Source: Fimenecus sp051881415 (GTDB lineage Bacteria > Bacillota > Clostridia > Oscillospirales > Acutalibacteraceae). From it: 5,544 bases of DNA. Shown piece by piece: positions 1-5,544 of the stretch. Position 1 is the stretch's first letter, and every line of letters starts with the position of its first letter. The DNA is taken from assembly GCA_051881415.1 (NCBI GenBank), contig JBJEPV010000196.1, forward strand, positions 1-5,544, read 5' to 3'. Position numbers and translations under genes: made by a program. Below the pieces are notes generated by a model. The model was not told where the DNA came from. It worked only from the letters and a program-made list of their open reading frames with translations, and searched no databases.

Positions 1-176
1 GCATCGGTTACCGTTGCAATGATGCTGGAAGTTATCGTAAATACATCGGCGCGTTTCACATCATATGTCATTAAGACGCGCTGTACGGAATCTTCTACAC
101 GGCTGATTTCCGCACCGCTTATCAGCATTCTTTCGCCAATATCTAACGACATACTGAGCAATTCCTCGGTATTCAA
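1..176 (-). CDS. Threonine/serine exporter (ThrE/DUF1212) family protein, N-terminal part
   Basis: Partial gene: 58 codons read leftwards from a TTG start at 176 and are cut by the window edge. The translation begins MNTEELLSMSLDIGERM and continues with LISGAEISRVEDSVQR and then VFTITSSIIATVTD. The pattern of a 'GE-ML-SGAE--RVED' segment followed by 'VFTITSSI' is characteristic of the N-terminal domain of the ThrE / DUF1212 family. Known members are inner-membrane proteins that export threonine and serine; in many Bacillota the transporter is split between a DUF1212 protein and a small DUF3815 partner. The visible part is the soluble N-terminal region; the membrane helices would lie outside the window. 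The TTG start is chosen because a perfect AGGAGGTG lies 8 nt upstream and the family homology begins right after it. It is transcribed divergently from glf and has no evident link to polysaccharide synthesis. Substrate assignment is by family only. Confidence 0.88.
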   Translation of the reverse strand, partial: MNTEELLSMSLDIGERMLISGAEISRVEDSVQRVLMTYDVKRADVFTITSSIIATVTD

Positions 177-184
177 TTTAAACA

Positions 185-192
185 CACCTCCT
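185..192 (-). promoter_or_regulatory. Ribosome binding site fixing a TTG start
   Basis: Read on the minus strand, the sequence is AGGAGGTG, a full match to the anti-Shine-Dalgarno, with 8 nt to the TTG at 176-174. No ATG or GTG lies at a suitable distance in the same frame, so this site decides the start of the ThrE-family gene. Confidence 0.85.
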
Positions 193-202
193 GCAAAACA
201 TA

Positions 203-231
203 ATACTACCATAAATTTTGCGGAATATCCA
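203..231 (-). promoter_or_regulatory. Candidate promoter for the ThrE-family gene
   Basis: On the minus strand there is a TGGATA -35-like box (231-226), a 17-bp spacer and a TAGTAT -10-like box (208-203) preceded by TGG, which makes an extended -10. Each box matches consensus at 4 of 6 positions. The predicted transcript would start around 196, just upstream of the AGGAGG. The -35 lies inside a short inverted repeat (GGAAT-ATCC-ATTCC, 222-235). An overlapping TATTAT at 205-200 is an alternative -10 but lacks a good -35. Confidence 0.4.
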
Positions 232-286
232 TTCCTTTTTGCAGAAAAACAGAATTTATTAAATTTGATGTTTTTGTTCGAACTAC

Positions 287-315
287 TTTTCATTTTGTAA
301 AAACAATGCTATAAT
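287..315 (+). promoter_or_regulatory. Promoter upstream of glf (extended -10)
   Basis: A TTTTCA -35-like box (287-292, 4 of 6 consensus positions) is followed by a 17-bp spacer and a perfect TATAAT (310-315). The TGC directly before the TATAAT makes it an extended -10. Transcription would start near 322, leaving a leader of about 29 nt that carries the AAAGGAG ribosome binding site (338-344). No terminator or riboswitch-like structure fits in such a short leader. Confidence 0.75.
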
Positions 316-350
316 AAATAAAACAATTTGTAATTGCAAAGGAGAAAACT

Positions 351-1448
351 ATGAAACAGTATTATTATTTAATTGTCGGCTGTGGTTTGTTCGGCGCTGT
401 ATTTGCCCATGAGGCACAAAAGAAAGGCAAAAGTGTGCTGTTCATTGAAAAAAGAAATCATATCGGCGGCAATATCTACTGCGAATTGCAAGAGGATATT
501 TTAGTGCATAAATACGGCGCGCATATATTCCATACAAGCAACAAGCGCGTGTGGGAGTATGTCAATCAGTTTGTGGAATTCAATAATTTCATCAATTCTC
601 CGATCGCAAATTATAAAGGTGAAATTTACAATATGCCGTTTAATATGAACACATTCAGCAAAATGTTCAATATTTCCACGCCGCAGCAAGCGCAAGAGAT
701 TATCGAAGCACAGCGCGGCGAAATCAAAGGCGAACCGCAGAATTTGGAAGAACAGGCCATCAGCCTTGTCGGCAGAGAGATCTATACCAAGTTGATTAAG
801 GGGTATACCGAAAAGCAATGGGGGCGCGACTGCAAGGATTTGCCTGCATTTATTATCAAACGCCTGCCTGTGCGCTATACCTATAATAATAATTATTTTA
901 ATGACCGTTACCAGGGCATTCCGGTTGAAGGGTATACGGCTTTGGTAGAAAAGCTGATTGACGGCTGTGATGTTTTGCTGAATACCGATTTCTTCTCTGA
1001 CAAAGAAAAATATCTTGCCATGGCAGATACATGCTTATATACCGGTATGATTGACGCTTTTTATGACTACTGCTACGGTGAACTTGGGTACAGAAGTCTG
1101 CGGTTTGAAAATGAAACTTTAAATATGCAGAATTATCAGGGCGTTGCTGTTGTAAATTACACCGAGCGCGAAATACCGTATACGCGTGTAATTGAGCATA
1201 AGCATTTTGCCTTCGGAACGCAGGAAAAAACCGTAATAACCAAAGAATATCCTGCGGATTGGGTTGCGGGTATGGAACCGTATTATCCGATCAACGATGC
1301 GCAAAACACAGCGTTATATCAAAAATATGCGGATTTGGCGGCAAACGAAACCAAGGTTTTATTCGGCGGCAGATTGGCGCAGTATAAGTACTATGATATG
1401 GATAAATGTGTGGAAGCGGCGCTTGCGCTTTGCGACCGCGTGCTGTAA
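351..1448 (+). CDS. glf: UDP-galactopyranose mutase
   Basis: This 365-residue flavoenzyme interconverts UDP-galactopyranose and UDP-galactofuranose in the cytoplasm, supplying the donor for galactofuranose-containing glycans. The N-terminal Rossmann FAD-binding loop is GCGLFG (10-15), followed by the acidic end of strand 2 and IGG (33-40). Family signatures follow in order: HKYGAHIFHT (53-62), YTEKQWG (152-158), RLPVR (171-175), PVEGYT (191-196), TGMID (231-235), PYTRVIEHKHF (276-286), and the C-terminal FGGR...YYDMD block (338-351). The conserved arginines R175, R279 and R341 fall where the family places residues that contact substrate phosphates. The length is normal and the gene looks intact. 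The ATG has AAAGGAG 6 nt upstream. The gene heads the polysaccharide run but is separated from the next gene by 106 bp with its own promoter, so it may be expressed both alone and with the cluster. Identification is firm. Confidence 0.97.
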   Translation: MKQYYYLIVGCGLFGAVFAHEAQKKGKSVLFIEKRNHIGGNIYCELQEDILVHKYGAHIFHTSNKRVWEYVNQFVEFNNFINSPIANYKGEIYNMPFNMNTFSKMFNISTPQQAQEIIEAQRGEIKGEPQNLEEQAISLVGREIYTKLIKGYTEKQWGRDCKDLPAFIIKRLPVRYTYNNNYFNDRYQGIPVEGYTALVEKLIDGCDVLLNTDFFSDKEKYLAMADTCLYTGMIDAFYDYCYGELGYRSLRFENETLNMQNYQGVAVVNYTEREIPYTRVIEHKHFAFGTQEKTVITKEYPADWVAGMEPYYPINDAQNTALYQKYADLAANETKVLFGGRLAQYKYYDMDKCVEAALALCDRVL

Positions 1449-1458
1449 AATCGAAGGG

Positions 1459-1487
1459 TTGAAAATCCGGTCGTATAATGCTATAAT
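1459..1487 (+). promoter_or_regulatory. Strong internal promoter for the glycosyltransferase operon
   Basis: TTGAAA (1459-1464, 5 of 6 consensus positions), a 17-bp spacer and a perfect TATAAT (1482-1487) preceded by TGC form a near-consensus extended -10 promoter starting 10 bp after the glf stop. A second TATAAT sits at 1474-1479, directly upstream and in phase of 8 bp, but its -35 region (TCGAAG) is poor. Predicted transcription starts near 1494, giving a leader of about 60 nt before the TTG at 1555. The 13 bases at 1477-1489 are identical to 305-317 in the glf promoter. Confidence 0.8.
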
Positions 1488-1540
1488 AACTTGATTTTGC
1501 TGTGAAAAGGTTTTGCGGCAGTTTTGGAAACACAACAAAA

Positions 1541-1546
1541 AAGGAG
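1541..1546 (+). promoter_or_regulatory. Ribosome binding site fixing a TTG start
   Basis: AAGGAG in an A-rich context lies 8 nt before the TTG at 1555-1557. It selects that codon over an in-frame TTG at 1513, which lacks a ribosome binding site, and an in-frame GTG at 1546 that is part of this site. Confidence 0.85.
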
Positions 1547-1554
1547 TGTCTGTT

Positions 1555-2613
1555 TTGAAACCTGTAACTGTCAGTGTGATTATGCCTGTGTACGGGGTCG
1601 AGGAATATGTCGGCGCCGCGATTGAGAGTATACAAAATCAAACCTTTACCGATTGGGAAATGTTTGCTGTGGATGACGGCACGAAAGACAGAAGCGGTGA
1701 AATTTGTGACGAATATGCCGCGAAGGATAGCCGTATTCATGTCATTCACAAGGAAAACGGCGGCGCGCCGAGTGCACGCAATGTTGCGATTGACCAGGCA
1801 AACGGTAAATATTTTTATTTTATGGATTCCGATGATATTGCCGAGCCGACCATGCTTGCCGATATGGTCGCGGCGGCGGAGGAAAACCATGCGCAGTTGG
1901 TGGTTTCCGGTTATTATATTGACACCTATTATTCTGATACGGAAAAATATACGCAGGAGCAGGGTGTGGACGGCAAGGTCTATGCTTCTCAACAGGAATT
2001 TCGTGAGGATGCATACCGCCTGTTTGACCAAAACCTATTATATACACCGTGGAATAAACTGTATTCCGGGGACTATATCCGCGACAATAAACTGTATTTC
2101 CCGAATACATTTTGGGATGATTTTCCGTTTAATTTAAGCGTATTGCGTGATGTGGAACGCGTGGTAGTCATTCCCGGGAAATACTATCACTTTATTCGCA
2201 AACGCGCGGAGTCTGAAACCACAAAATACAGAAGCGATATGTACGAAAAACGCGAAGAAGAGCACGGCTGGATGGTGGATTTATATCAGCATTGGGGCGT
2301 CGATGACGAAAACAGCCGTGAGTTCTTGGCACGCCGCTATATTGAACGCGTCATCGGTTGTGTGGAGAATGTGACGAATAAAAGTTGTACCTTGTCCGCA
2401 AAAGAGAAAAAGGCCGAAATTCGCAAAATAATTTCTAACGAAAAGGTGAAGGCGTTGTTGCCGGTTATGCGCGCGCAGTCATCCTATATGAAATTGATGC
2501 TGGTGCCGATTAAAATGCAAAGTGCCGCTTTAACCTATTTAGAGGGGCGCGTGATTTCCAAAGTAAAATCCGGCAATGTGAAATTATTTGCCTCGTTAAA
2601 GGCAAAACGGTAA
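1555..2613 (+). CDS. Family 2 glycosyltransferase (first of two)
   Basis: The 352-residue protein from the TTG start is a GT-A fold sugar transferase, expected to add one sugar from a nucleotide-sugar donor to a lipid-linked glycan at the cytoplasmic membrane face. Family 2 hallmarks are VSVIMPVYGVEEYV near the start, VDDGTKDRSGEI with the nucleotide-binding Asp pair at 40-41, NGGAPSARN (68-76) and the metal-binding DSDD (91-94). A WNKLY motif (166-170) is typical of polysaccharide-locus members. The acidic site that is usually 'ED' reads WDD (187-189), a conservative change at the likely catalytic base. The C-terminus (about 300-352) is basic with hydrophobic patches, consistent with membrane association. 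The TTG start is chosen because AAGGAG lies 8 nt upstream and the family homology begins at residue 6; an in-frame extension to 1513 has no ribosome binding site. The gene sits behind its own strong promoter. Donor and acceptor cannot be read from sequence; it is a candidate galactofuranosyltransferase only by proximity to glf. Confidence 0.92.
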   Translation: MKPVTVSVIMPVYGVEEYVGAAIESIQNQTFTDWEMFAVDDGTKDRSGEICDEYAAKDSRIHVIHKENGGAPSARNVAIDQANGKYFYFMDSDDIAEPTMLADMVAAAEENHAQLVVSGYYIDTYYSDTEKYTQEQGVDGKVYASQQEFREDAYRLFDQNLLYTPWNKLYSGDYIRDNKLYFPNTFWDDFPFNLSVLRDVERVVVIPGKYYHFIRKRAESETTKYRSDMYEKREEEHGWMVDLYQHWGVDDENSREFLARRYIERVIGCVENVTNKSCTLSAKEKKAEIRKIISNEKVKALLPVMRAQSSYMKLMLVPIKMQSAALTYLEGRVISKVKSGNVKLFASLKAKR

Positions 2614-2623
2614 GGGGCGCGTT

Positions 2624-3697
2624 ATGCAAGCAAAACCTTTTTTTAGCGTGATTATGCCGGTTTATAATGTTGAAAACTATTTGGAATCGGCTGTGAACAG
2701 TGTTCTCCAACAATCCTTTTCCGATTTTGAACTGATATTGGTGGATGATGCTTCTTCTGATGGATCATGGGCTGTATGTCAGCAGTTGCAAAAGGCTGAC
2801 CAACGTGTTACTGCAATTTCTTTGCCGCAGAACGGCGGTGCAAGTTATGCCCGCACCGTCGGGCTTTCTAAGGCGCGCGGACAATATATTTTGTTTATGG
2901 ATTCAGATGATACTGTTTGTGCGGATTTGTTTTCTGCGGCGTATGATGAGGCTTGTGCTTTTGCGGCAGATGTTATGATGTATAATGCGGAAGAGGTGTA
3001 TGTGCGTGGCGACGGAACGGAATTCGACCGCGTTTCGGTTTGTTACCCGAAAAAGCGTATACACTCTGCCCAAGAAGTGCAAAAAGAAGTGATTTCGATT
3101 GAAAAAACAACGCTGTTTGGGTATTTGTGGAATAAATTCTACAAATCGGAACTGTTACAGCGTGCGGGCATAGCGTTTGAGAATATGCCGTTGAATGAGG
3201 ATTTCAAATATAATATTGACTTGTTTCCGTTTGTAAACAGTTTTTCCTCATTGGGGATAATCGGCTATCAGTATTATAAACGGGAGGGCGTAAGCTTAAC
3301 CGGCCGGTTTGTAAAATCATATTTTGACTTGCAAATGATGCGCATACGGTATTTAACGGATTTTTATCAGAAACAGAATTTGTATACCGATACGGTGGCC
3401 GGTGTGTTGGCTTCTATTTATGTGCGCAGTGTGTTTTCTGCTTTACAGCGGAATATGGACAGCCGTGCCGAGATGAGCCGACAAGAACAAAAGGAATGGT
3501 TGCGCGCACAGTATCAATCCGACGAATTTGCGACGTTGGCGCCGTTTATGCATCCGCCCGGAAAACTGCAACAAATTATGGCAATTGCACTGCGCAACAA
3601 ACAAACCGCAGTCGTTTTCGGTATTGCGAAAGTCATTTATATTGTCAAAGAAAAATTTCCAACCGTATTTGCAAAGTTGAATGCGAATCGGGGGTAA
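2624..3697 (+). CDS. Family 2 glycosyltransferase (second of two)
   Basis: This 357-residue GT-A fold transferase of family 2 is probably responsible for another linkage of the same repeat unit. It opens with FFSVIMPVYNVENYL, then LVDDASSDGS with the Asp pair at 41-42, NGGASYART (70-78), and the metal-binding DSDD at 93-96. WNKFY (169-173) and NED (191-193, with E192-D193 as the probable catalytic base) complete the usual set. The usual Asn of the 'ARN' motif is Thr78 here. The C-terminal third is helical and partly hydrophobic (IMAIALRNK..., AVVFGIAKVIYIV), suggesting peripheral membrane contact. It resembles the preceding gene in architecture but the sequences are well diverged outside the motifs, so this is not a recent duplication. 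The ATG lies 10 nt after the preceding stop, and its AAGGGG ribosome binding site (2612-2617) overlaps that stop, implying translational coupling. Sugar specificity is unknown. Confidence 0.92.
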   Translation: MQAKPFFSVIMPVYNVENYLESAVNSVLQQSFSDFELILVDDASSDGSWAVCQQLQKADQRVTAISLPQNGGASYARTVGLSKARGQYILFMDSDDTVCADLFSAAYDEACAFAADVMMYNAEEVYVRGDGTEFDRVSVCYPKKRIHSAQEVQKEVISIEKTTLFGYLWNKFYKSELLQRAGIAFENMPLNEDFKYNIDLFPFVNSFSSLGIIGYQYYKREGVSLTGRFVKSYFDLQMMRIRYLTDFYQKQNLYTDTVAGVLASIYVRSVFSALQRNMDSRAEMSRQEQKEWLRAQYQSDEFATLAPFMHPPGKLQQIMAIALRNKQTAVVFGIAKVIYIVKEKFPTVFAKLNANRG

Positions 3698-3700
3698 AGT

Positions 3701-3707
3701 AGGGGAG
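3701..3707 (+). promoter_or_regulatory. Ribosome binding site for the family 4 glycosyltransferase
   Basis: AGGGGAG lies 5 nt before the ATG at 3713. It starts 3 nt after the preceding stop. A GTG at 3707 in the same frame overlaps this site and is therefore an unlikely start, although it would add only two residues. Confidence 0.7.
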
Positions 3708-3712
3708 TGCGA

Positions 3713-4813
3713 ATGAAGCAGGTTTTAATCGGCGCGATTATGGACGGAAAAGCCGGTGGGATAGACCGTTATATTTTGAACTTGTTCGGGCAGCTGAACC
3801 GTAAAGATGCCGAATTTGATTTTTTCACCAATCGAATTACGGAACCGTTGCAAACCGACTTGCAAAAGCAAGGATCAATGCTGTTCCAAACGGTTGGTTT
3901 TGCCCATCCGATTCGGCAGTATCGGGAGTTTAAACATATTTTTTTACAAAAAAAATATGACACGGCGTATTTCAACTTATCGACAGCCCTCGGATTTGTC
4001 GGCCCTTTGGCGGCGAAGCGGTGCGGGGTACCGAAAATAGTCATTCACAGTCACACAACCGGCTGTGATATTTCCAACCCGTACAAACGCAAACTGATGA
4101 CCGTACTTCATCGTTTTTGTCGCGGAATTTTATACCGTTTCGGTACGGATTTTTACGCGTGCTCCGAAGAAGCAGGAAAATGGATGTTTCCCCGGAAAAT
4201 TGTCAGCGGCAACGCCTTTCAAATTGTAAAAAATGCAATTTTCACGTCGGATTTTGTCCCGAACGCGTCTGTGCGCTCGGATTTGCGTGAAAAGCTTGGC
4301 TTACAGGACTGCTTTGTCATTGGGCATGTCGGGAATTTTGTGTATCAAAAAAATCATGCCTTTTTGCTGCGGGTTTTTGCAAAGCTTGCACAAACGGATG
4401 CAACTGCACGACTGTTATTGATTGGTGACGGCGTGCTGTTGGAGGATATGAAATTGCAGGCACAAAACCTCGGCATTACCGATAAGGTTTTGTTTGCCGG
4501 GAGAAGAACGGATGCAAATCAATATATGCAGGCGATGGATGTCTTTGCCTTCCCATCGAATTTTGAAGGATTGGGCATAGTCGCCATTGAAGCTCAGGCG
4601 GCGGGGCTGCCTTGCATTTGCAGTGACCGTGTCCCGCAGGAAGCGCACATAACAAATCTGTGCACCTATTTACCGATTGATGGGGAGACGGCAGTCGGTG
4701 ATTGGGTTTCTGCGCTGCAAAAGGCAAAAGGAATTCCGCGTACAAATCGTATGGCGGAAATTGTTGCGGCGGGATATGATTTACAAAGTCAGGATTTAAA
4801 GCAATTGGTGTGA
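3713..4813 (+). CDS. Family 4 glycosyltransferase (GT-B fold, EpsF/CapM-like)
   Basis: The 366-residue protein is a retaining GT-B sugar transferase of the kind found in capsule and exopolysaccharide loci. The N-terminal acceptor domain opens with MKQVLIGAIM and a Gly-rich GKAGGIDRY loop (12-20), and contains HSH (112-114). The C-terminal donor domain begins around 195; it has GHVGNF...QKNH (about 203-215), LLIGDG, and the family signature PSNFEGLGIVAIEAQAAGLP, with the E-x7-E pair at Glu285 and Glu293 that binds the nucleotide-sugar. The 'EGLGIVAIEAQAAGLP' form resembles EpsF-type enzymes, so that label is a resemblance, not a substrate claim. The C-terminus stops soon after YDLQSQDLKQLV, slightly short but plausibly complete. 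ATG 3713 is chosen over GTG 3707 from the AGGGGAG spacing. The coding sequence carries runs of eight A (3948-3955) and seven A (4347-4353) that could be slippage-prone. Confidence 0.92.
   Translation: MKQVLIGAIMDGKAGGIDRYILNLFGQLNRKDAEFDFFTNRITEPLQTDLQKQGSMLFQTVGFAHPIRQYREFKHIFLQKKYDTAYFNLSTALGFVGPLAAKRCGVPKIVIHSHTTGCDISNPYKRKLMTVLHRFCRGILYRFGTDFYACSEEAGKWMFPRKIVSGNAFQIVKNAIFTSDFVPNASVRSDLREKLGLQDCFVIGHVGNFVYQKNHAFLLRVFAKLAQTDATARLLLIGDGVLLEDMKLQAQNLGITDKVLFAGRRTDANQYMQAMDVFAFPSNFEGLGIVAIEAQAAGLPCICSDRVPQEAHITNLCTYLPIDGETAVGDWVSALQKAKGIPRTNRMAEIVAAGYDLQSQDLKQLV
3936..3958. repeat. AT-only inverted repeat with an A8 tract inside the family 4 glycosyltransferase gene
   Basis: ATATTTTTTT (3936-3945) and AAAAAAATAT (3949-3958) are perfect 10-base complements around a 3-base loop. 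The right arm is part of an uninterrupted run of eight A (3948-3955) read as CAA-AAA-AAA. It encodes FLQKKY within an ordinary part of the protein. Loss of one A would hit TAG at 4038-4040, and gain of one A would hit TGA at 3957-3959. Confidence 0.6.
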
Positions 4814-4825
4814 GGACATAGTGTT

Positions 4826-5544
4826 ATGGTAAAAAAGGTTTCGGGATGGTTTTTAAACCCGACATGGTTTAAATTAATTTATTTTTTGTTGGTATTGCTT
4901 TCTTTCAACAGTCTGTTCGCGTTAACAAGCGGATTAACATATTTTTCTTATGTTGTCGCGATTTTGGGTGCGGCTGTGCTGTTGTTTCGCCTGTTGCATT
5001 TTAAGCAATATACGAAAACCCGCGGCATTCTGTGGCTTGTTTTGTTTTGCGGCAGTTATTGCCTGTCCGCGTTACTGACCCGCGCGTATGGGTTGACGGA
5101 AAATATCCAGGCTATGGTTTGGATCGTCATACAGTTTTTCATTGTATATACATACGACAATGACCGTTCGATTGAAAAAGACAAACGGGAAGTTCGTGTG
5201 ATTGGTTGGTTCTTTTTGGCGTATACATGTCTAATGGCCTTGGCGGCAATCGTTATGTTGATTGTGGATTATAACAACTACCGAGAGGTGGGAGATACGG
5301 CAGTTATCTCCGGCTTTTTATGGAATCGTCTTTGGGGGCTGTATACCGACCCGAACTACGGTGCGGTGCTTTCCATCATTTCCATGGTATTGTCTGTTAT
5401 GTTCTGGAAAGGCGCCAAGAAGGGCGTTCAGGTGTTTTTAGGTTTAAATTGCGTGCTTGAATTTTTGTATATTACATTTTCGGATTCAAGAACAGGTATG
5501 GTGGCATTGTTGGTCACAGTTGCCGCAGCTGCATATTTGTTCGG
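4826..5544 (+). CDS. Wzy-type polysaccharide polymerase / O-antigen ligase family membrane protein, N-terminal part
   Basis: Partial gene: 239 complete codons run to the right edge without a stop. The translation (MVKKVSGWFLNPTWFK...) is strongly hydrophobic, with likely membrane helices around residues 16-35, 38-57, 68-84, 96-110, 125-148, 178-195, 201-218 and 223 onward. A charged cytoplasmic-type loop YDNDRSIEKDKREVR lies between the fourth and fifth. The motifs LYTDPNYGAVLS (172-183) and FSDSRTGMVALLV (218-230) match the conserved Asn- and SR-containing segments of the Wzy_C / O-antigen ligase superfamily. Members either polymerise flipped repeat units or ligate finished glycan to an acceptor on the outer face; in a glycosyltransferase operon of a Gram-positive, polymerase is the likelier role. 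The ATG has GAGGA 9 nt upstream, overlapping the TGA of the previous gene. An overlapping GTG at 4821 is in another frame that stops within four codons. The large extracellular loop and C-terminal helices are outside the window. Confidence 0.85.
   Translation, partial: MVKKVSGWFLNPTWFKLIYFLLVLLSFNSLFALTSGLTYFSYVVAILGAAVLLFRLLHFKQYTKTRGILWLVLFCGSYCLSALLTRAYGLTENIQAMVWIVIQFFIVYTYDNDRSIEKDKREVRVIGWFFLAYTCLMALAAIVMLIVDYNNYREVGDTAVISGFLWNRLWGLYTDPNYGAVLSIISMVLSVMFWKGAKKGVQVFLGLNCVLEFLYITFSDSRTGMVALLVTVAAAAYLF

Noticed and set aside
19..300. 93-codon open frame on the plus strand at the left edge
   Set aside because: It lies antisense to the ThrE-family gene and then runs through the divergent promoter region; no ribosome binding site and no recognisable domain.
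501..818. 105-codon open frame on the minus strand inside glf
   Set aside because: It is entirely antisense to conserved glf coding sequence, with no independent support.
1449..1458. Terminator between glf and the glycosyltransferase operon
   Set aside because: No GC-rich stem followed by a T run is present between the glf stop and the next promoter, so read-through from glf is expected.
1513..1554. Possible 14-residue N-terminal extension of the first family 2 glycosyltransferase from a TTG at 1513
   Set aside because: No Shine-Dalgarno precedes 1513, the extension has no family similarity, and a good AAGGAG sits 8 nt before the TTG at 1555.
1291..2031. 246-codon open frame on the minus strand spanning the end of glf and the first glycosyltransferase gene
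   Set aside because: It overlaps two firmly identified genes including the glf stop and the strong promoter. Its translation is rich in Arg, His and Ile with no recognisable motif, and I see no ribosome binding site. It is an antisense shadow of real coding sequence.
1607..2137. 176-codon open frame on the plus strand inside the first glycosyltransferase gene
   Set aside because: It is out of frame with a clear family 2 transferase, has no ribosome binding site and gives a basic, motif-free translation.
4821..4832. GTG at 4821 as a start for the Wzy-like gene
   Set aside because: Its frame reads GTG-TTA-TGG-TAA and ends at once; the ATG at 4826 opens the long hydrophobic frame.
1..5544. Insertion sequences, CRISPR arrays, tRNA or rRNA genes
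   Set aside because: No transposase motifs, terminal inverted repeats, regularly spaced repeats or cloverleaf-like sequences were seen; intergenic space is limited to 174 bp and 106 bp plus gaps of 10-15 bp.

Overview
The window looks like chromosomal DNA from a low-to-moderate-GC Bacillota, most likely a clostridial anaerobe. The reasons are strong AGGAGG-type ribosome binding sites, two TTG starts, near-consensus sigma-A type promoters, and a divergent gene resembling the Gram-positive threonine/serine exporter (ThrE) family. The species cannot be read from the sequence, so the phylum and class are inference.

Layout: (1) At the left edge, on the minus strand, lies the first 58 codons of a ThrE-family (DUF1212) membrane protein, cut by the window. 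(2) A 174-bp divergent intergenic region carries outward-facing promoters. (3) glf, encoding UDP-galactopyranose mutase, starts the plus-strand run. (4) A 106-bp gap holds a near-consensus internal promoter (TTGAAA, 17 bp, TGC-TATAAT). (5) A tight run of four genes follows: two family-2 (GT-A) glycosyltransferases, one family-4 (GT-B) glycosyltransferase, and the first 239 codons of a Wzy/O-antigen-ligase-type integral membrane protein that runs off the right edge. The last three genes begin within 10-15 bases of the preceding stop, with Shine-Dalgarno sequences overlapping or directly following those stops, so this is an operon with likely translational coupling.

Together the plus-strand genes form part of a surface polysaccharide locus (capsule, exopolysaccharide or teichoic-acid-like glycan). 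Glf would make UDP-galactofuranose, the three glycosyltransferases would extend a lipid-linked repeat unit on the cytoplasmic face, and the Wzy-like protein would polymerise or ligate repeats outside the membrane. The initiating phosphosugar transferase, flippase and chain-length regulators are not in the window. The gene at the left edge is unrelated to this pathway and marks the border of the locus.

I see no RNA gene, insertion sequence, CRISPR array or intrinsic terminator. The families are all recognisable. What is probably undescribed is the glycan structure, not a new class of system.
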